Shown here: one piece after another, positions 1-10,075 of the stretch | Numbering within the stretch: the first letter of the stretch is position 1 | How the letters are laid out: each line of letters starts with the position of its first letter | Origin: Symbiodinium natans | Lineage: Eukaryota; Sar; Dinophyceae; Suessiales; Symbiodiniaceae | Direction of reading: 5' to 3' | DNA: 64,000 nucleotides | Assembly (NCBI GenBank): GCA_905221605.1 | Contig: CAJNDS010000169.1 | Location: 987,001-1,051,000 of the forward strand | Notes under the pieces: model-generated | Database searches by the model: none | What the model saw: only the letters and a program-made list of their open reading frames with translations | Told to the model about the DNA's origin: nothing | Translations under genes and position numbers: made by a program

Positions 1-36
1 ACTCAAAGCTGAAGAAAAAGCAGCCCTAAACCCTCA

Positions 37-105
37 ACCCTCAACCCTCAACCCTAAACCCTAAACCCTAAACCCCAAACCCTAAACCCTAAACCCTAAA
101 CCCTA
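37..105. repeat. CCCTAAA telomere-type array
   Basis: Head-to-tail CCCTAAA and CCCTCAA heptamers with single-base variants. This is the Arabidopsis-type telomere unit, C-rich strand on plus. It lies directly upstream of a candidate exon. Because it is followed by ordinary sequence, it is interstitial in this window and not a true chromosome end. Confidence 0.9.
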
Positions 106-118
106 AGCAGCCCCAAAC

Positions 119-220
119 ATGAATCGGAAAAGCCCAAGTGAACCAGAGGTCGACCGGTCCCGGCGCCACCGCAGGGCGTCGTGGTTTGGGGCCTCAGACA
201 TATGGGGGTTTAGGGTTTAG
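119..220 (+). CDS. candidate first exon, basic Ser/Arg-rich peptide
   Basis: An open frame starts at an ATG right after the CCCTAAA block and runs 33 codons until a TAG supplied by the TTTAGGG repeat that follows. The useful part begins MNRKSPSEPEVDRS and contains an RRAS basic patch of the kind kinases target. The real exon would end before the repeat, near 205. No family recognised. It could equally be an internal exon or non-coding. Confidence 0.35.
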   Translation: MNRKSPSEPEVDRSRRHRRASWFGASDIWGFRV

Positions 221-663
221 GGTTTGGATTTCAGAACTGCAGAAGGGGGAGGGGAGCTATATGTGTCACTGTGGTAGGGGAGAGGAACAGGGTGTATGTG
301 ATACCAGATTTTGTAATTGTAGGTGTTTCTATGTGTCAGGTCTAGCGTACAGGGGCTTTAGGGAGTGATTTACATCGCGCGGCCGGTCCCAACATGCAGA
401 GGCTTTTTGCACGTAGAGAGTCTGTGTTGGGGTCCATAGTTGGTCCGTACAGGGCCCATATGAGCAACCGCTTTTATTTGCGCACGAGCAGAGTTACTTT
501 GGATGTGCACTATTTTTTGGTTGGGGTGTCGCTCTCTCTCGGTAACGAGATCGGGGCCGAACATCAAACGAGATCATGTTGTAGACTGAAGATATTTATA
601 CTTGTACTGTACTTGTTTACTTGCATATTCTGCATACATAATCCTTACCTGTACCTATATTAT

Positions 664-707
<44 letters not shown>

Positions 708-1033
708 ACTAAGCCTTTGTTTTAGTCATATATGCATAGACACCATGTATAGTTGTGTGAAGGCGTTCGCTAAACGATGAAGAGTTGGTTTCGCGTAAGC
801 TATTGCTGGCAAAAGCTGCTCGCTGGGAACGGCGGCTGTGCTTTGAACCGCTTAGACTCAGAAGCCTTTGATGCTCAACCGCTTCGGCCCAGGTTGGGGA
901 TTGAGAGGACGTGGGGTCTGGCGGGCCTGGAGATTGCTGCCGATCCCAAACGAGATCCAAACGTGATCAAAAAATTGCACGAAGGCAGCTATGGAAGCCA
1001 GAGGGCCATGGGAGGCACAATCACAAGGATTAG
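221..1033. other. low-feature stretch with AT microsatellite
   Basis: No convincing gene. It contains an (AT)n run at about 667-702 and AT-rich flanks near 590-720. The nine-base motif AACGAGATC occurs at 544, 567 and 949, and again at 1262 and 1314. Short open frames exist on both strands, but none has a recognisable motif or splice context. Confidence 0.5.
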
Positions 1034-2070
1034 GGTTTAGGAGTTATTGAGACAGGGCTGGAAGGTTTAGGGTTAGTTGCTTTCCACGGAGGCAACAAGA
1101 GTACTGGGGCACGTCTTCGCAACAACTTGAGCTCTGCTCCCTAAACCCCAACCGTAAACGGGTGGAAATGACAGAGTTGTTCAGAGAAGCACTATGGGTT
1201 ACCAGGCGAAGGTTAAGGGCAACCATATCACTCACTACACTCCAAGTACTATTTAATACTGAACGAGATCACCCCTTAAGACGACATTGGCCCGGAAGAG
1301 GTGTTTTAAGGCAAACGAGATCAGGGACGGAACATTAAAATAGGCTCATTGCGCCCGCCAGCAAATAAAATCCGGCGCTCTAATATAGTCAGCTAGCAGT
1401 CCACCCCCCCCCCCCCCCCTCCCCACTCCCTCCACCAAAAGGGGGTGGGTGGCCGCTGCCCAGGGCCGAGACGAATTTTGCGAGTGTTGATATAACCCCT
1501 TCGGGCATAGCATCTCACGCTTGATTGTCGCCTCCGGATCTAAAAGTCGCGCAAAGTAGCGGTAGACTGACAAAGGTCCTATCATCCCCTAGTGGCTGAC
1601 CTGAAAAACTTCAAGGGTCGAGGCTTCAGGTTTTGATTTCGAGGTTCACGGGGAGGAGGGGGGGGAGGAGGTTATACTTGGGGTGGTTAAGTATGGCAGC
1701 GAGAGCTATAGCTGGTTGTAAATATACTTCTCGCTTAGGACTTGGGATGTGGAGGTTTTTGCAGTGTCAGAGTTGCAGAGCTTAGGGAGTTTATGGGTTA
1801 CGGCTAGTGCTTGTTGAGGGTTGAAGGGTTTGAGGGGCTTAAGGGTTCAAGGTTTAGGTCCACAAAGGACCCCTAACCCTCGACCCTTAGACCCGCAAAC
1901 CCAAAATCCAAGCAGCCCTTGATCCCCCTCAGTTTGAGGCTTAGGGCTTACTACCACTTGCAGAAGAACCCCGCCAAAAACATCAAAAAATCTTCCGTAG
2001 AAGAATAACATAATTAGGGATTGTTTTTTTCATATTTTTTGGGGTTCTTATTAAGCAAACAGTAGTTTAG
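1034..2070. other. scattered repeat units, poly-C tract, no clear gene
   Basis: Degenerate TTTAGGG and CCCTAAA units at about 1034-1075, 1140-1150 and 1800-1900, a poly-C run at about 1404-1421, and otherwise unremarkable sequence. I saw no exon here that I would defend. Confidence 0.5.
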
Positions 2071-2167
2071 GAGTTTCGGAGCTTTGGGGGTTTGGGCGGG
2101 GTCGTTGCCGCCACCGAAGGCGGGGCCTTGCATAGACAATCAGGCGCCTCAGGCACGCAGCGTCCAG
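2071..2167 (+). CDS. candidate internal exon, Gly/Ala-rich
   Basis: Preceded by a TTTAG acceptor and followed by CCAG|GTTTTAGGGG. The open frame gives 32 codons plus one base, including LGGVVAATEGGALHRQ and SGASGTQRP, with codon choice typical of the other islands. It fits the local pattern of coding island followed directly by a TTTAGGG block, which begins at 2172. No family recognised. Confidence 0.45.
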
Positions 2168-2171
2168 GTTT

Positions 2172-2250
2172 TAGGGGTTGGGGTTGGGGTCTAGGGTTTA
2201 GGGTGTAGGGTGTAGGGTGTAGGGTTTTGGGACTTGGGGTTTAGGGTTGA
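2172..2250. repeat. TTTAGGG-type block, degenerate
   Basis: TTTAGGG, TGTAGGG and TTGGGG variants in tandem, G-rich strand on plus, starting four bases after the predicted donor of the preceding exon. Confidence 0.75.
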
Positions 2251-2691
2251 TGGAGTTAACTAGGCTTAATTTGTCAGGGGTTACGGTTTAGGTGGCTTGA
2301 GATTTACAGGATGTATCAGGTTTAGGGGTTGAGGTTTAGTTGGCTTAGGATTCGGGGTTTCGGGTTTAATTGAGGTGGCTTAGCAATTAGGGTTTGGGGT
2401 TTGGGGACTTGGTGGTTTCGCGCAATTTAACCCCTGATGGTTTAGGGTTTAGATTTTAGGGCTTGCTGTTTGGCGGACAGCAGACGGACTGTGGGTTTCC
2501 CGGTTCATTTGGGAGTCTCGGGTTTGTGGGTTTGGGTTCTGAGGTTGTGAAGTGTGGCCTTTCTGGAGCCCAATAATTTTGAGGGGAGTTTATTGCCCTT
2601 TCCTGGGGGTGGGTGAGGGGCAGTCTCACTCTGAGCTCTTGTAAAACTGCTGCCCCAGTTTCGAAGCCTTAGCTCTATAGAAACCCTAGTT

Positions 2692-2781
2692 CCATGGGCC
2701 CTTAATATGGTTCCCTACCTGCCCTTGGGTTGTATAGGGTATACAAGCTATATAAGGGTTCTCCATGTAAGGGCCCATACA
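2692..2781. mobile_element. hairpin element, family E copy 1
   Basis: About 90 bases with imperfect terminal inverted repeats: CCATGGGCCCTTAATATGG on the left, and TGTATGGGCCCTTACATGG when the right end is read on the other strand. The interior has GTATAGGGTATA. Related shorter copies lie at 58684-58727 and 62850-62915. There is no coding capacity, so it is MITE-like. A target duplication is not obvious. Confidence 0.5.
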
Positions 2782-2828
2782 GAAGACTGAAACTGCCATA
2801 AGGCATCAGCCCACAAAGCACGAGCCAG

Positions 2829-5007
2829 GAGGCGAAGGCCCCAGCCGCGGCGGCTGTGGATTTGCTGGATGTAGGGGCGGAGGCTGGATGTGGGGGGTTT
2901 TAAGAGGCCCTTCTTCCCTTTTTGTCGGGGTTTAGGCTCACATAAACTTAAAAATACAAGTTGTTCCTCGGTTGCTCTTGGGTTTTGGGTTTTGAGAGGT
3001 TCGTCAGAGTTCAGGGTGTCAGGGATTCAGGGTCCTAGCGTTTTGGAAGGGTTTTGGGTCTAAGTGGCTCATACTTTTGTTGAGGGTGTTTAGTTTTCTT
3101 TTTCCGGCATTTCACTGGCCAGTTCAGGATTTTATAGGGTTGCTTAGTTCTGCTTGGGCTTGGCGGTTGAAAGAAGCAGGCCAGTGGAACAAAGGGACCG
3201 GGGGGCAAGGTGATTCAGGGTTTCTTGTAGGGCTTGATTCACAGTTCCTCAACGCGGACATACTCTTGCGGCTCCGAAGCCCTAAACCCTATAAACCCTA
3301 AACCCTAAACCACAAATTAGAGACGACCCATGGCAGTCCTTGGTCCTGGTTTCTTTGAAGGCCCCTAAACCCTAAACCCTAAACCTGGGTTGAGGATTTA
3401 GGGGATTGGGAATGTAGTGTTAGCCCTAAACCCTAAACCCTAGACCGCAGGCCGAGAAGCCCAAGGCGTCAGCAGCGTCTGCGCAGGACTCCCGGGTTGG
3501 TTGGGGAGGGGGGGGGAGCTCAACAGCCCTCTCAACCTTTGACCGCAGGTCTCCCCTTTCGAGCGCCCTAAACCCTAAACCCTAAACCCTAAACCCAACA
3601 AATGCACACAGAAATGAAAACAAAACTGAGCTCTAAAACCTGAAACCGAAGAGCCACAAATCTTCAAACCTGCAACGCGGAAGCCCTAAAGCACCATCAA
3701 CTTTACACCCTCAACGCGAAGGCTTCAAGGCCTTTAAGCCCCCAGTGACCTCCTGAGGACTTACGTTTTGTTTTTTGGCTTGTAAAGTTCACAATAATAT
3801 TCAAGTTGCGATTGTGGCTACGGTTGGATGGTGTACGTGGAGAAAGAGTATTCTCCTCAAGAACTGTGTTTAGTTACCGCTTGCACAACACAACGGACTA
3901 CTAACACTTATATCTTTTTTTGTTCTCAGGGGGATAGTTTAGCAAAATGAGGTGTGTCCCGGGCACATCTTAAGGCCTCCACTTCACTCTGAACCCCTAA
4001 ACCCAGAGAAACCCAGCGCATTGAAGCTGCAGGGAGTCAGTTTGTCTTCTGCGTGTCTCGGGGTCATGAGGGGCTTGCTCCAAAGTCAGGGCTTGCTTAC
4101 TTGCGACCTTTTTTTAGAAATGAACCCGGTTATAAAAGTGGGTCGATCTAGCTGAACAGAAACATCCCACCCACCCCTGATGCCTGCTCACAGACCGCTG
4201 ATCTGCTCAATTTCGATGGCCCGGCCGTCTCCAACTCGAAGGACCCATGTTGGAATTAGGGTTCGGCATGTGGGGAATGTAGGGGTTTAGGTTTTTGGGT
4301 TTAGTGTTTAGGGTGTAGGGAAGTGCTTGGTGCCTGGATGTCGAGTGCTCGCCACTTCTGACCATGTCCAATCTTAGCTAGGTGAGGATAAGCGCTATCC
4401 TATAGTCAGAAGCCTTCCCTAGAAAACCCGAATCTGCAAAACATGATCTGAGCACCGAGCCTGATTCGGCACAGCTTCTTGCTCATGATTATTGTCATAT
4501 TGTGGTTATTTGCAGCTCATCCTCGTCGTGGTAGTGGTGCGGGCAGTGCCAGTTGCAGCAATAGTCGTCCTAGACCCTAAATCCTAAACCCTAAGCCCTA
4601 CCCTAAAATGGTTAGTAGCGTGTCCTGCTGAGCCCTTCAGGAGGCGGACCTTCTGGGCGGAGGCCCGGGATATTTTGAAATGGCGATTCACGCAGTTTTG
4701 GTTTCCTTTTTAGGGTGCAGGTCTTTAAACGGGCAACGTATTTTTCCTAGGTTACTCTTGGGTCTAGTCAACAACATCAGCCTCTACAGCATCTGAAAAC
4801 ACGGCCCGCGAATCAAGTCTTCGCGGAATAGGACGAAACCTCAAAGCCAAAAACACTACCACCCTAAAGTTTGTGTAGCCCTAAACCCTAAACCCTAAAC
4901 CCTAAACCCTAAACCCTGGGGTCCTGGGCCTTTCCCCTTCGAAAGAGCCCTTGGCAGGCGCCGGCGCGGGCGACCTCCTGGGGCTCTCCGGAGGGGCCGC
5001 GAACCAG
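2829..5007 (+). CDS. multi-exon gene fragment with repeated DLL motifs
   Basis: Four micro-exons whose phases agree: 2829-2882, 3451-3495, 4194-4248 and 4958-5007. They read EAKAPAAAAVDLLDVGAE, AEKPKASAASAQDSR, TADLLNFDGPAVSNSKDP, then AGAGDLLGLSGGAANQ. Donors are GC, GT, GT and GC; acceptors are CAG. Introns of 568, 698 and 709 bases hold telomere-type blocks. Alternation of Ala/Ser/Pro-rich linker with DLL, DLLD and DLLG motifs recalls the disordered tails of clathrin-adaptor proteins (epsins, AP hinge regions). That is inference from motif style only. Both gene ends are missing, so start and stop are unknown. A further open island at 4017-4151 lies inside intron 3 in a phase I could not reconcile with exon 3. 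Confidence 0.45.
3280..3598. repeat. cluster of short CCCTAAA blocks
   Basis: Four blocks of three to five CCCTAAA units (about 3280-3311, 3364-3387, 3424-3443, 3566-3598), all C-rich on plus. They flank the 3451-3495 micro-exon and so fall within the predicted introns. Confidence 0.85.
4017..4151 (+). CDS. candidate exon, 44 codons to a stop
   Basis: After an ACCCAG acceptor the frame runs 44 sense codons to TAG. It includes RIEAAGSQFVFCVSRGHEG and PFFRNEPGYKSGSI, which look like real protein: balanced composition, aromatic and charged residues, no repeat-derived LGFRV or LNPKP. Good internal donors (GTGGGT at 4138) could shorten it. It may be an alternative last exon of the surrounding DLL-motif gene or belong to another transcript. 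No homologue recognised. Confidence 0.5.
   Translation, partial: RIEAAGSQFVFCVSRGHEGLAPKSGLAYLRPFFRNEPGYKSGSI
4875..4917. repeat. CCCTAAA array
   Basis: About six CCCTAAA units, C-rich on plus, 40 bases upstream of the 4958 exon acceptor. Confidence 0.9.
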
Positions 5008-5021
5008 GCTTCGCTTTTCGG

Positions 5022-5160
5022 GGGTTTAGGGTTCAGGGTTCAGGGTTTAGGGTTTAGGGTTTGGGGTTTAGGGTTTAGGGTTTAGGGTTTAGGCTTCAGG
5101 GTTTAGGGTTTAGGGTTTAGGGTTTAAGGTTTAGGGCAGTTTAGGGTTAAGGGTTTTGGG
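5022..5160. repeat. TTTAGGG array
   Basis: About eighteen TTTAGGG, TTCAGGG and TTTGGGG units, G-rich on plus, beginning 15 bases after the 5007 exon end. With the block at 4875 it brackets the exon between outward-pointing telomere-type repeats. Confidence 0.9.
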
Positions 5161-5481
5161 CTCTAGAAATGTTTCAGGGGTTTGGTGGGGTTCAGGGTTT
5201 AAGGTTTGGGGCCTGGGGGTTGGGGTTTGGGGTGCTGCGTTTGCAGGGTTTCAGGGTTTCGGGGTTTCGGGGTGTAGGGTGCGGGGTGTAGGGCTTTAGC
5301 AAATTTCATGGGTATATATAAGGTTCCAGTTTTGGGGTTTAGTAGGGATTAGGGCTTCAAACATTCCTGAAGGTTTTAGGTTGGGGTTTTCGGGTTTGGT
5401 CTTTTAGGTAGTAAGGAGGGTTTTGGTTCAGGGCTTAGGGTTTTAAGGGTAAGCTTAAACCCCCAAACCCTAAATCCCAAA

Positions 5482-5589
5482 CTGGCCCTTAAACACATGG
5501 TTGTCCAGGGCTGCCAAGTCTTCAGCTGTCACCTGTCCGAGCACAAGGTTCATGGGCCTGTTCTCGGCCGTCGCACTAGACTGAGTATC
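5482..5589 (+). CDS. candidate exon, His/Cys-containing
   Basis: Open for 36 codons between two CCCTAAA-type blocks, reading LALKHMVVQGCQVFSCHLSE then HKVHGPVLGRRTR. No obvious acceptor was fixed and the flanks are C-rich on both sides, so strand and limits are uncertain. No family recognised. Confidence 0.3.
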
Positions 5590-5949
5590 AAACCCCTCCA
5601 AACCCTAATCCCCCCGTACCCTGAATCCAAAACAAAACCAGCAGGCCCAAACAGCTGCAGCTAAACCCCAATCCCCCTCCTCACAAGCCCCAATGCCAAA
5701 CGCAAAAGCCTTAAAACCTTATGAAACCTCATAGAAGGCCCCACATGCCTACCAAACACCATTTTAAAAGACCCAGTCCTTGATCAAAATCCTGGAAACC
5801 CTATAACATCCTGCTGGGGCGCATGTCAAGGCGAACGACCTGCTCAGCCTCGGCTCCACAGCCGCTACCCTGCAAGAGGGGGCTTAGAGGTCTTTGACTT
5901 TCGGAACCCTACACCCCTGTAGACCCTACAAACCCTTATAAACCCTATC

Positions 5950-6178
5950 AACCCCATGAGCCCTGAAAAACCCTCTAAACCCTCTCAACCTCTCAACCCT
6001 CTCAACCCTCTAAACCCTCTCAACCCTCTCAACCCTCTCAACCCTCTCAACCCTCTAAACTCTCTAAACCCTCCAAACCCTCTAAACCCTCTCAACCCTC
6101 TCAACCCTCTCAACCCTCTAAACCCTCTCAACCCTCTCAACCCTCTCAACCCTCTCAACCCTCTAACCCTCTAAACCC
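5950..6178. repeat. decamer minisatellite CCCTCTCAAC
   Basis: About 22 tandem copies of a ten-base unit CCCTCTCAAC or CCCTCTAAAC. It looks like a telomere unit lengthened by an inserted CTC and then amplified locally. The open frame through it (a Leu-Asn-Pro repeat) is an artefact. Confidence 0.85.
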
Positions 6179-6419
6179 TCAACCAGTCGAGTGCTGGATT
6201 CCTTTTTTCGCTGGCCCAAGGCACCTTTGGACTTCACTGCGCCTGCACAGGCGCCCGGTTTTGGAGCCCACACTTGGGCTGTTGGCTTGAGCTTTCGGGT
6301 TTAGAGGGCTTAGGGTTAATTACCCTGACAGGCGTGATCCTGGTGCGAACCTTAAACCCGAAACCCTATATAGGGTTCAGGGGTTTCAGGGTTTGGGGTT
6401 TAGGGTTTCGGGCTTCGGG

Positions 6420-7065
6420 TTTGGGAGTATAGGTTCATGGTGGGGTCTAGAGGGATTGGGGTTCCACACCAGGACAGGTTCGGTGCTATTATGGTACAGC
6501 AACTTAGAAAGAAGGGTAAATATGAATCCACGTATGAATGTATATACATACAATTTAGAGGGCCGATGACTCCTCTCGCACGTAGATGGTCTAGGTCAAC
6601 CCTAAACAACGAAACGCTGGGAGAAGGAGGCTCGCATGTGTTAGTTTGGGTTGTAAATACCTCTGCAGTCAAGCTTAGGAGGTTTACATCATTGAGGTTT
6701 AGGGTCTGAGTCTAGTCTTTTGTCGTGTAGATTGTTTTTTTTTTTTTTTTTTGGGGGGGGGGGGGGGGGGGTGGTGGTGGTGGTTGCTTAGCGTTGAGAC
6801 GGCTGTGTGTCTGTGTGTTTCAAAAGGGACTCGACCTCGAACCCCTAAGGTGGCACCCTTGGGTTTTGGGGGACCCTTTGTAATCTAAGGGCCATATATT
6901 CGGAGTGTGTTAAGGGAAACCTTTAGGGGCACAACCGTAAAGCTTAGGGATACGAGTCTTAATCCTTGAGTGTTGAGCATGGGGTTTTTGCGGGTCGAAG
7001 GAGATTTTGTTGAAGGGCTTCGCGAGATTCGAGAAGGTGTTGCGCCTCGAGGTTCCCGGAGTGGA
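6420..7065. other. no clear gene; T/G homopolymer
   Basis: Paired open frames of about 90 codons overlap on both strands at 6400-6709, without motifs or splice context. A T-run followed by a G-run lies at about 6735-6771 and is followed by GGT triplets. Nothing else supported. Confidence 0.45.
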
Positions 7066-7166
7066 GTGGGTTTAGGGTTTAGGGTTGAGTGTTTAGGGTT
7101 TAGGGTTTAGGGTTTAGGGTTTAGGGTTTAGGGTTTAGGGTTTAGGGTTTAGGGTTGAGTGTTTAG
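7066..7166. repeat. TTTAGGG array
   Basis: About thirteen near-perfect TTTAGGG units with two TTGAGTG variants. G-rich on plus. Confidence 0.92.
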
Positions 7167-7324
7167 GTTTAGGGTCTAGGGCTAAGGGTAGCTACAGCTG
7201 GTGCGAAAGGTGACAGTATTTTCCTACCCATGAATCTTCAAGAACACCCCATACATGGTTCAACTTTGCTCCCCGCTAGCGCTCGCCCAACCCTAGACCC
7301 CAAACCCTAAACCCTGAACCCTAT

Positions 7325-7456
7325 GCCCTACAGGGTGGGGCCCCCTTACTATACTAACTGTAGTTAAGGGACTTATAACCTAACTTAGGGTCCTTATAAC
7401 CCAATTTAGGGCCCTTATAACTCGACTTATAACTAGGGGGCCCCACCCTGTAGGCC
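7325..7456. mobile_element. hairpin element, family G
   Basis: A 132-base palindromic element. Its left end, GCCCTACAGGGTGGGGCCCCC, matches the reverse complement of its right end at all but one of 21 bases. The middle carries three diverged copies of a TTATAAC-AACTTAGGG-CC unit. Non-coding, MITE-like. It sits between CCCTAAA and TTGAGGG blocks. Confidence 0.6.
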
Positions 7457-7887
7457 CTAAGCCCTAAGGGGGTGGGGGAGGGCATGGGAAGAGAGGCTCC
7501 TGCGGCCGCTCCACAGGTCTCCGCAGCACACGCCTCAGCCGATCGCCGTTGAGGGTTGAGGGCTGAGGGCTGAGGGCTTGGGGTTGAATTAGGGTTATGA
7601 GGGTCTGTAGGTTTCTTAAATGAAGGTTTGGGTGGTGGCTTAGGGCTCTAGAGCTTCGTGGTTTTTCGGGCGCCAGGAAGCTAGATCTTAGGTCCTGCAC
7701 ACCTGGCATGACATATGGTTCTCCTTCAACGTTCAGAAGCCCTAATCCCCTAGGGTTTAGGGTTGAGGGTTTAGGGTTTAGGGTACCCTAAACTAGTTTC
7801 GGTTTGTTTGAGGTTCAGGGCAGGCCATGTCTTTCTTTTGGAGCAGTTTCGGCGGAGACCTTAGGTTTGCACAAGTAGCTCGAAGCC

Positions 7888-8712
7888 ATGTCCAATGAAG
7901 TGCCGTGCCGCAAATGCAAACTACTGGTCATAGCCATCAGCAACTATGATGGTGAAGCTTCCTTGGACGGTGTGGAGGCAGGTCTGGAATTGCTGAGGAA
8001 GAGCCGCTTCTACCAACAGGACTGTGAAGTGATTGAGTGCATCAACAGCGCCGCCACGGAACTCGGAATAGTTGAGCAGATCAAAGCTTGGATAGGGCGT
8101 ATGGAAGGTTCGGGACCCGAGCAGGTTCATACCTGCATCTTCCTTGGTCACGGTGTCAACGTGCATGGGTTGTCGTGCATGGTAACTGTCGACAAGAAGC
8201 TGATCCCCATTTGGGATCTCTACAACCACCTTTGCCAGAAGCACTCGTTGTCGGTTGCTCTTTTCTTCGACTGTTGCCAGTGCCCGCCGGATGGCGTGTT
8301 GAGCGAACCAAACAGGGGACTGTTCCGCTATGAGGCAGCCAGAGCAGGATGGTGCGACAGGAGTCAAATAAGACTGTCGATATCTTCATCGCCAGGACAA
8401 TATGCGGAAGACGCTTCTGTTGCTCGTCGCTATTCTAGCTACATCTCAGAGTTAGTCCAGAGCTTGGACGGTTGCGATTGGTGGGAGGAAGTGTTTCACT
8501 GTGTCTCCATGGCAGTTGATGCAACCGGAAGTCAAACTCCATTCTGTGTGGGGCACGCAATTTGGCAAAGAATACAACGGTCCAGCCCACGTGAACTGAG
8601 CTTTGATAGCAGCGAGCTCGGCGCCATGTCCAATGAAGTGCAGTGCCGCAATTTGCCTGAACAAGCATTCTCGCGATCACCCCAAGCTTTGATGGAGGCA
8701 ACCAACTCATGA
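7888..8712 (+). CDS. caspase-family protease (peptidase C14 fold), intronless
   Basis: A 274-residue open frame with no repeat-derived sequence. KLLVIAISNY near residue 11 fits the first strand of the caspase fold. CIFLGHG places the catalytic His at 88 and ALFFDCCQ the catalytic Cys at 130. The 42-residue spacing is in the normal range for caspase p20 units. SISSSPGQYAED around 165-175 matches the strand after the active site. Caspases and metacaspases cut after acidic or basic residues; the specificity here cannot be read. No prodomain, no death domain, no metacaspase zinc finger. The start is the first ATG after an upstream stop. A tail of about 40 residues repeats the N-terminal MSNEV-CR segment. 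The lack of introns contrasts with all its neighbours and suggests a retroposed copy. Confidence 0.85.
   Translation: MSNEVPCRKCKLLVIAISNYDGEASLDGVEAGLELLRKSRFYQQDCEVIECINSAATELGIVEQIKAWIGRMEGSGPEQVHTCIFLGHGVNVHGLSCMVTVDKKLIPIWDLYNHLCQKHSLSVALFFDCCQCPPDGVLSEPNRGLFRYEAARAGWCDRSQIRLSISSSPGQYAEDASVARRYSSYISELVQSLDGCDWWEEVFHCVSMAVDATGSQTPFCVGHAIWQRIQRSSPRELSFDSSELGAMSNEVQCRNLPEQAFSRSPQALMEATNS
8615..8651 (+). repeat. in-frame copy of the caspase gene start
   Basis: This 37-base segment matches 7877-7913 with only a few differences and includes the same ATG and MSNEV codons. The two copies are 738 bases apart, and the second lies inside the reading frame at residues 247-255. It looks like the start of a second gene copy fused to the first, or a recombination joint. 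Confidence 0.8.
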
Positions 8713-8912
8713 GATGAGCTGTTAGCCCTGTCCAGGGTTTATGTAGGGTTCAGCTAATTACTGCTTGGACCATAGGAGGTTCATGTATCGCTGGGCTTTC
8801 GCCGGTAGGGGAACCAACATTTGACAACTTAGCGTCTTACAACCCTGCCAATCAACCTTCAAGTAGGGCTTCAGCGTCTAGTCTAAGTCCCCCAGAGGAT
8901 CAGGGCCACACC
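8713..8912. other. spacer between caspase gene and next open frame
   Basis: 200 bases with isolated TTTAGGG-like units near 8735 and no feature that could be assigned. It probably contains the 3' untranslated region of the caspase gene. Confidence 0.4.
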
Positions 8913-9317
8913 ATGGAGGAAATAGAGCTCCTTGGGATATGTGATCTTTGCTTACTGGTTGTAAGAGAAGTTTTGGAGCATGCAGGGTTTAGCGGGCCAA
9001 CCTACATAGCCACGTGTGCGGCTACCCTTGTCATCTGCATTTGTGGCCACTTATTAGCAACCCCCACCTACCCCGCAGCCACCCACACTGTGTCTACTAG
9101 GTTCTTGTGGTTTCATGTCCCAGGCGATGTAATTCAGTGTGTATGTGTTCCATCCGTCCTCTTACAAGCACCAGTCTCGAATGATAGTATGTTTCTGGTC
9201 GGATGTGTCATATTGCGTCGAAAGCTGGCTGTGGGCAGCGCCCTACATCAACACGTCGGGATGTCGTGTGTCAGCTTTCTTTGTAATCTACAATGTTTCT
9301 TGAAGTACTGGTTGTAA
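8913..9317 (+). CDS. hypothetical 134-residue Cys-rich hydrophobic protein
   Basis: An open frame from ATG to TAA, free of repeat-derived sequence, 200 bases after the caspase gene on the same strand. The N-terminus MEEIELLGICDLCLLVV is acidic, then a hydrophobic stretch near residues 30-50 (TYIATCAATLVICICGHLL) could be a membrane segment. No motif recognised. It may be a real small protein or a chance frame in a 3' region. Confidence 0.35.
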   Translation: MEEIELLGICDLCLLVVREVLEHAGFSGPTYIATCAATLVICICGHLLATPTYPAATHTVSTRFLWFHVPGDVIQCVCVPSVLLQAPVSNDSMFLVGCVILRRKLAVGSALHQHVGMSCVSFLCNLQCFLKYWL

Positions 9318-10015
9318 GTACGTCTTCACGTGCTCAGTGCTTCCATCCATGGGACAATCTAGCATGAGGCTCCCTGTTCTACTAAACCCGAAGACTTCAA
9401 TTCCCTAGATTGTTATCAGCCTTCTGCAAGAACAGCCTAATCAGGCACCGTCTACATGTTATCCTAGGCCCTGAATCTGCTGTGTCACAAGACCCCGAAA
9501 GCTACCGCGCAGGTTGTGGATTTAGGGTTGAAAGGGTCCATAATCGACCTCATGACTTCTTACCCAGAGAAACCCTATACACCTTGGTCGCATCTTCCAG
9601 GCACCTGCTTTGATTCCATTTTCCGCGCCGGCTATGGAGGTTGGAAGACATTCGGGTTGAAAGGGTGTTTAAGTATTTGGGTTTCTCGTGTAGGGTATAC
9701 CTGGGCTTTCGACCATAGTCGAAGGCTTCAGGGAGCAGATTTCATGTGTTCTTGGTCTCTGAGTCCGGGTCTCTGTTGGATGTATGTTGCTTGGGCTGGT
9801 GAGCATGCTTCGCCATACTTAGGGTTTAGGGCTTAGCGTTTTGGGTGTTTTGTGACAGGAAGGCGAATAAAAGCAGCATTCAGATGAGACTGTCTCCACT
9901 GCCATGCATCAGCAGCCCAATCCCAGCCAAGTTCTAGCATACAGGCCACCCCCAACAATACCAGTGCACCCTTTGACCCACCCTCACAGAACTCCTTGTG
10001 ACCCCACTGCCGCAG
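9318..10015. other. no clear gene
   Basis: Few repeat units. Overlapping short open frames at 9410-9836 and 9904-10149 on plus, none with motifs. A Pro/His-rich frame covers 9904-10070, but the other frame at 10016 reads better. Confidence 0.4.
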
Positions 10016-10075
10016 AAACACGCTGGCTCGCAAGGTGCACACCCCGTCACCAGTGGCGGCAGCTCCACCAGCAAG
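10016..10075 (+). CDS. candidate micro-exon, Ser/Gly-rich
   Basis: Bounded by GCCGCAG acceptor and AAG|GTCAGC donor, phase 0 at both ends. Twenty codons: KHAGSQGAHPVTSGGSSTSK. Low-complexity linker composition; no family can be named. Confidence 0.45.

Noticed and set aside
5956-6174. Open frame encoding a Leu-Asn-Pro repeat protein
   Set aside because: It is simply the ten-base minisatellite read in one frame; no non-repeat flank is coding.
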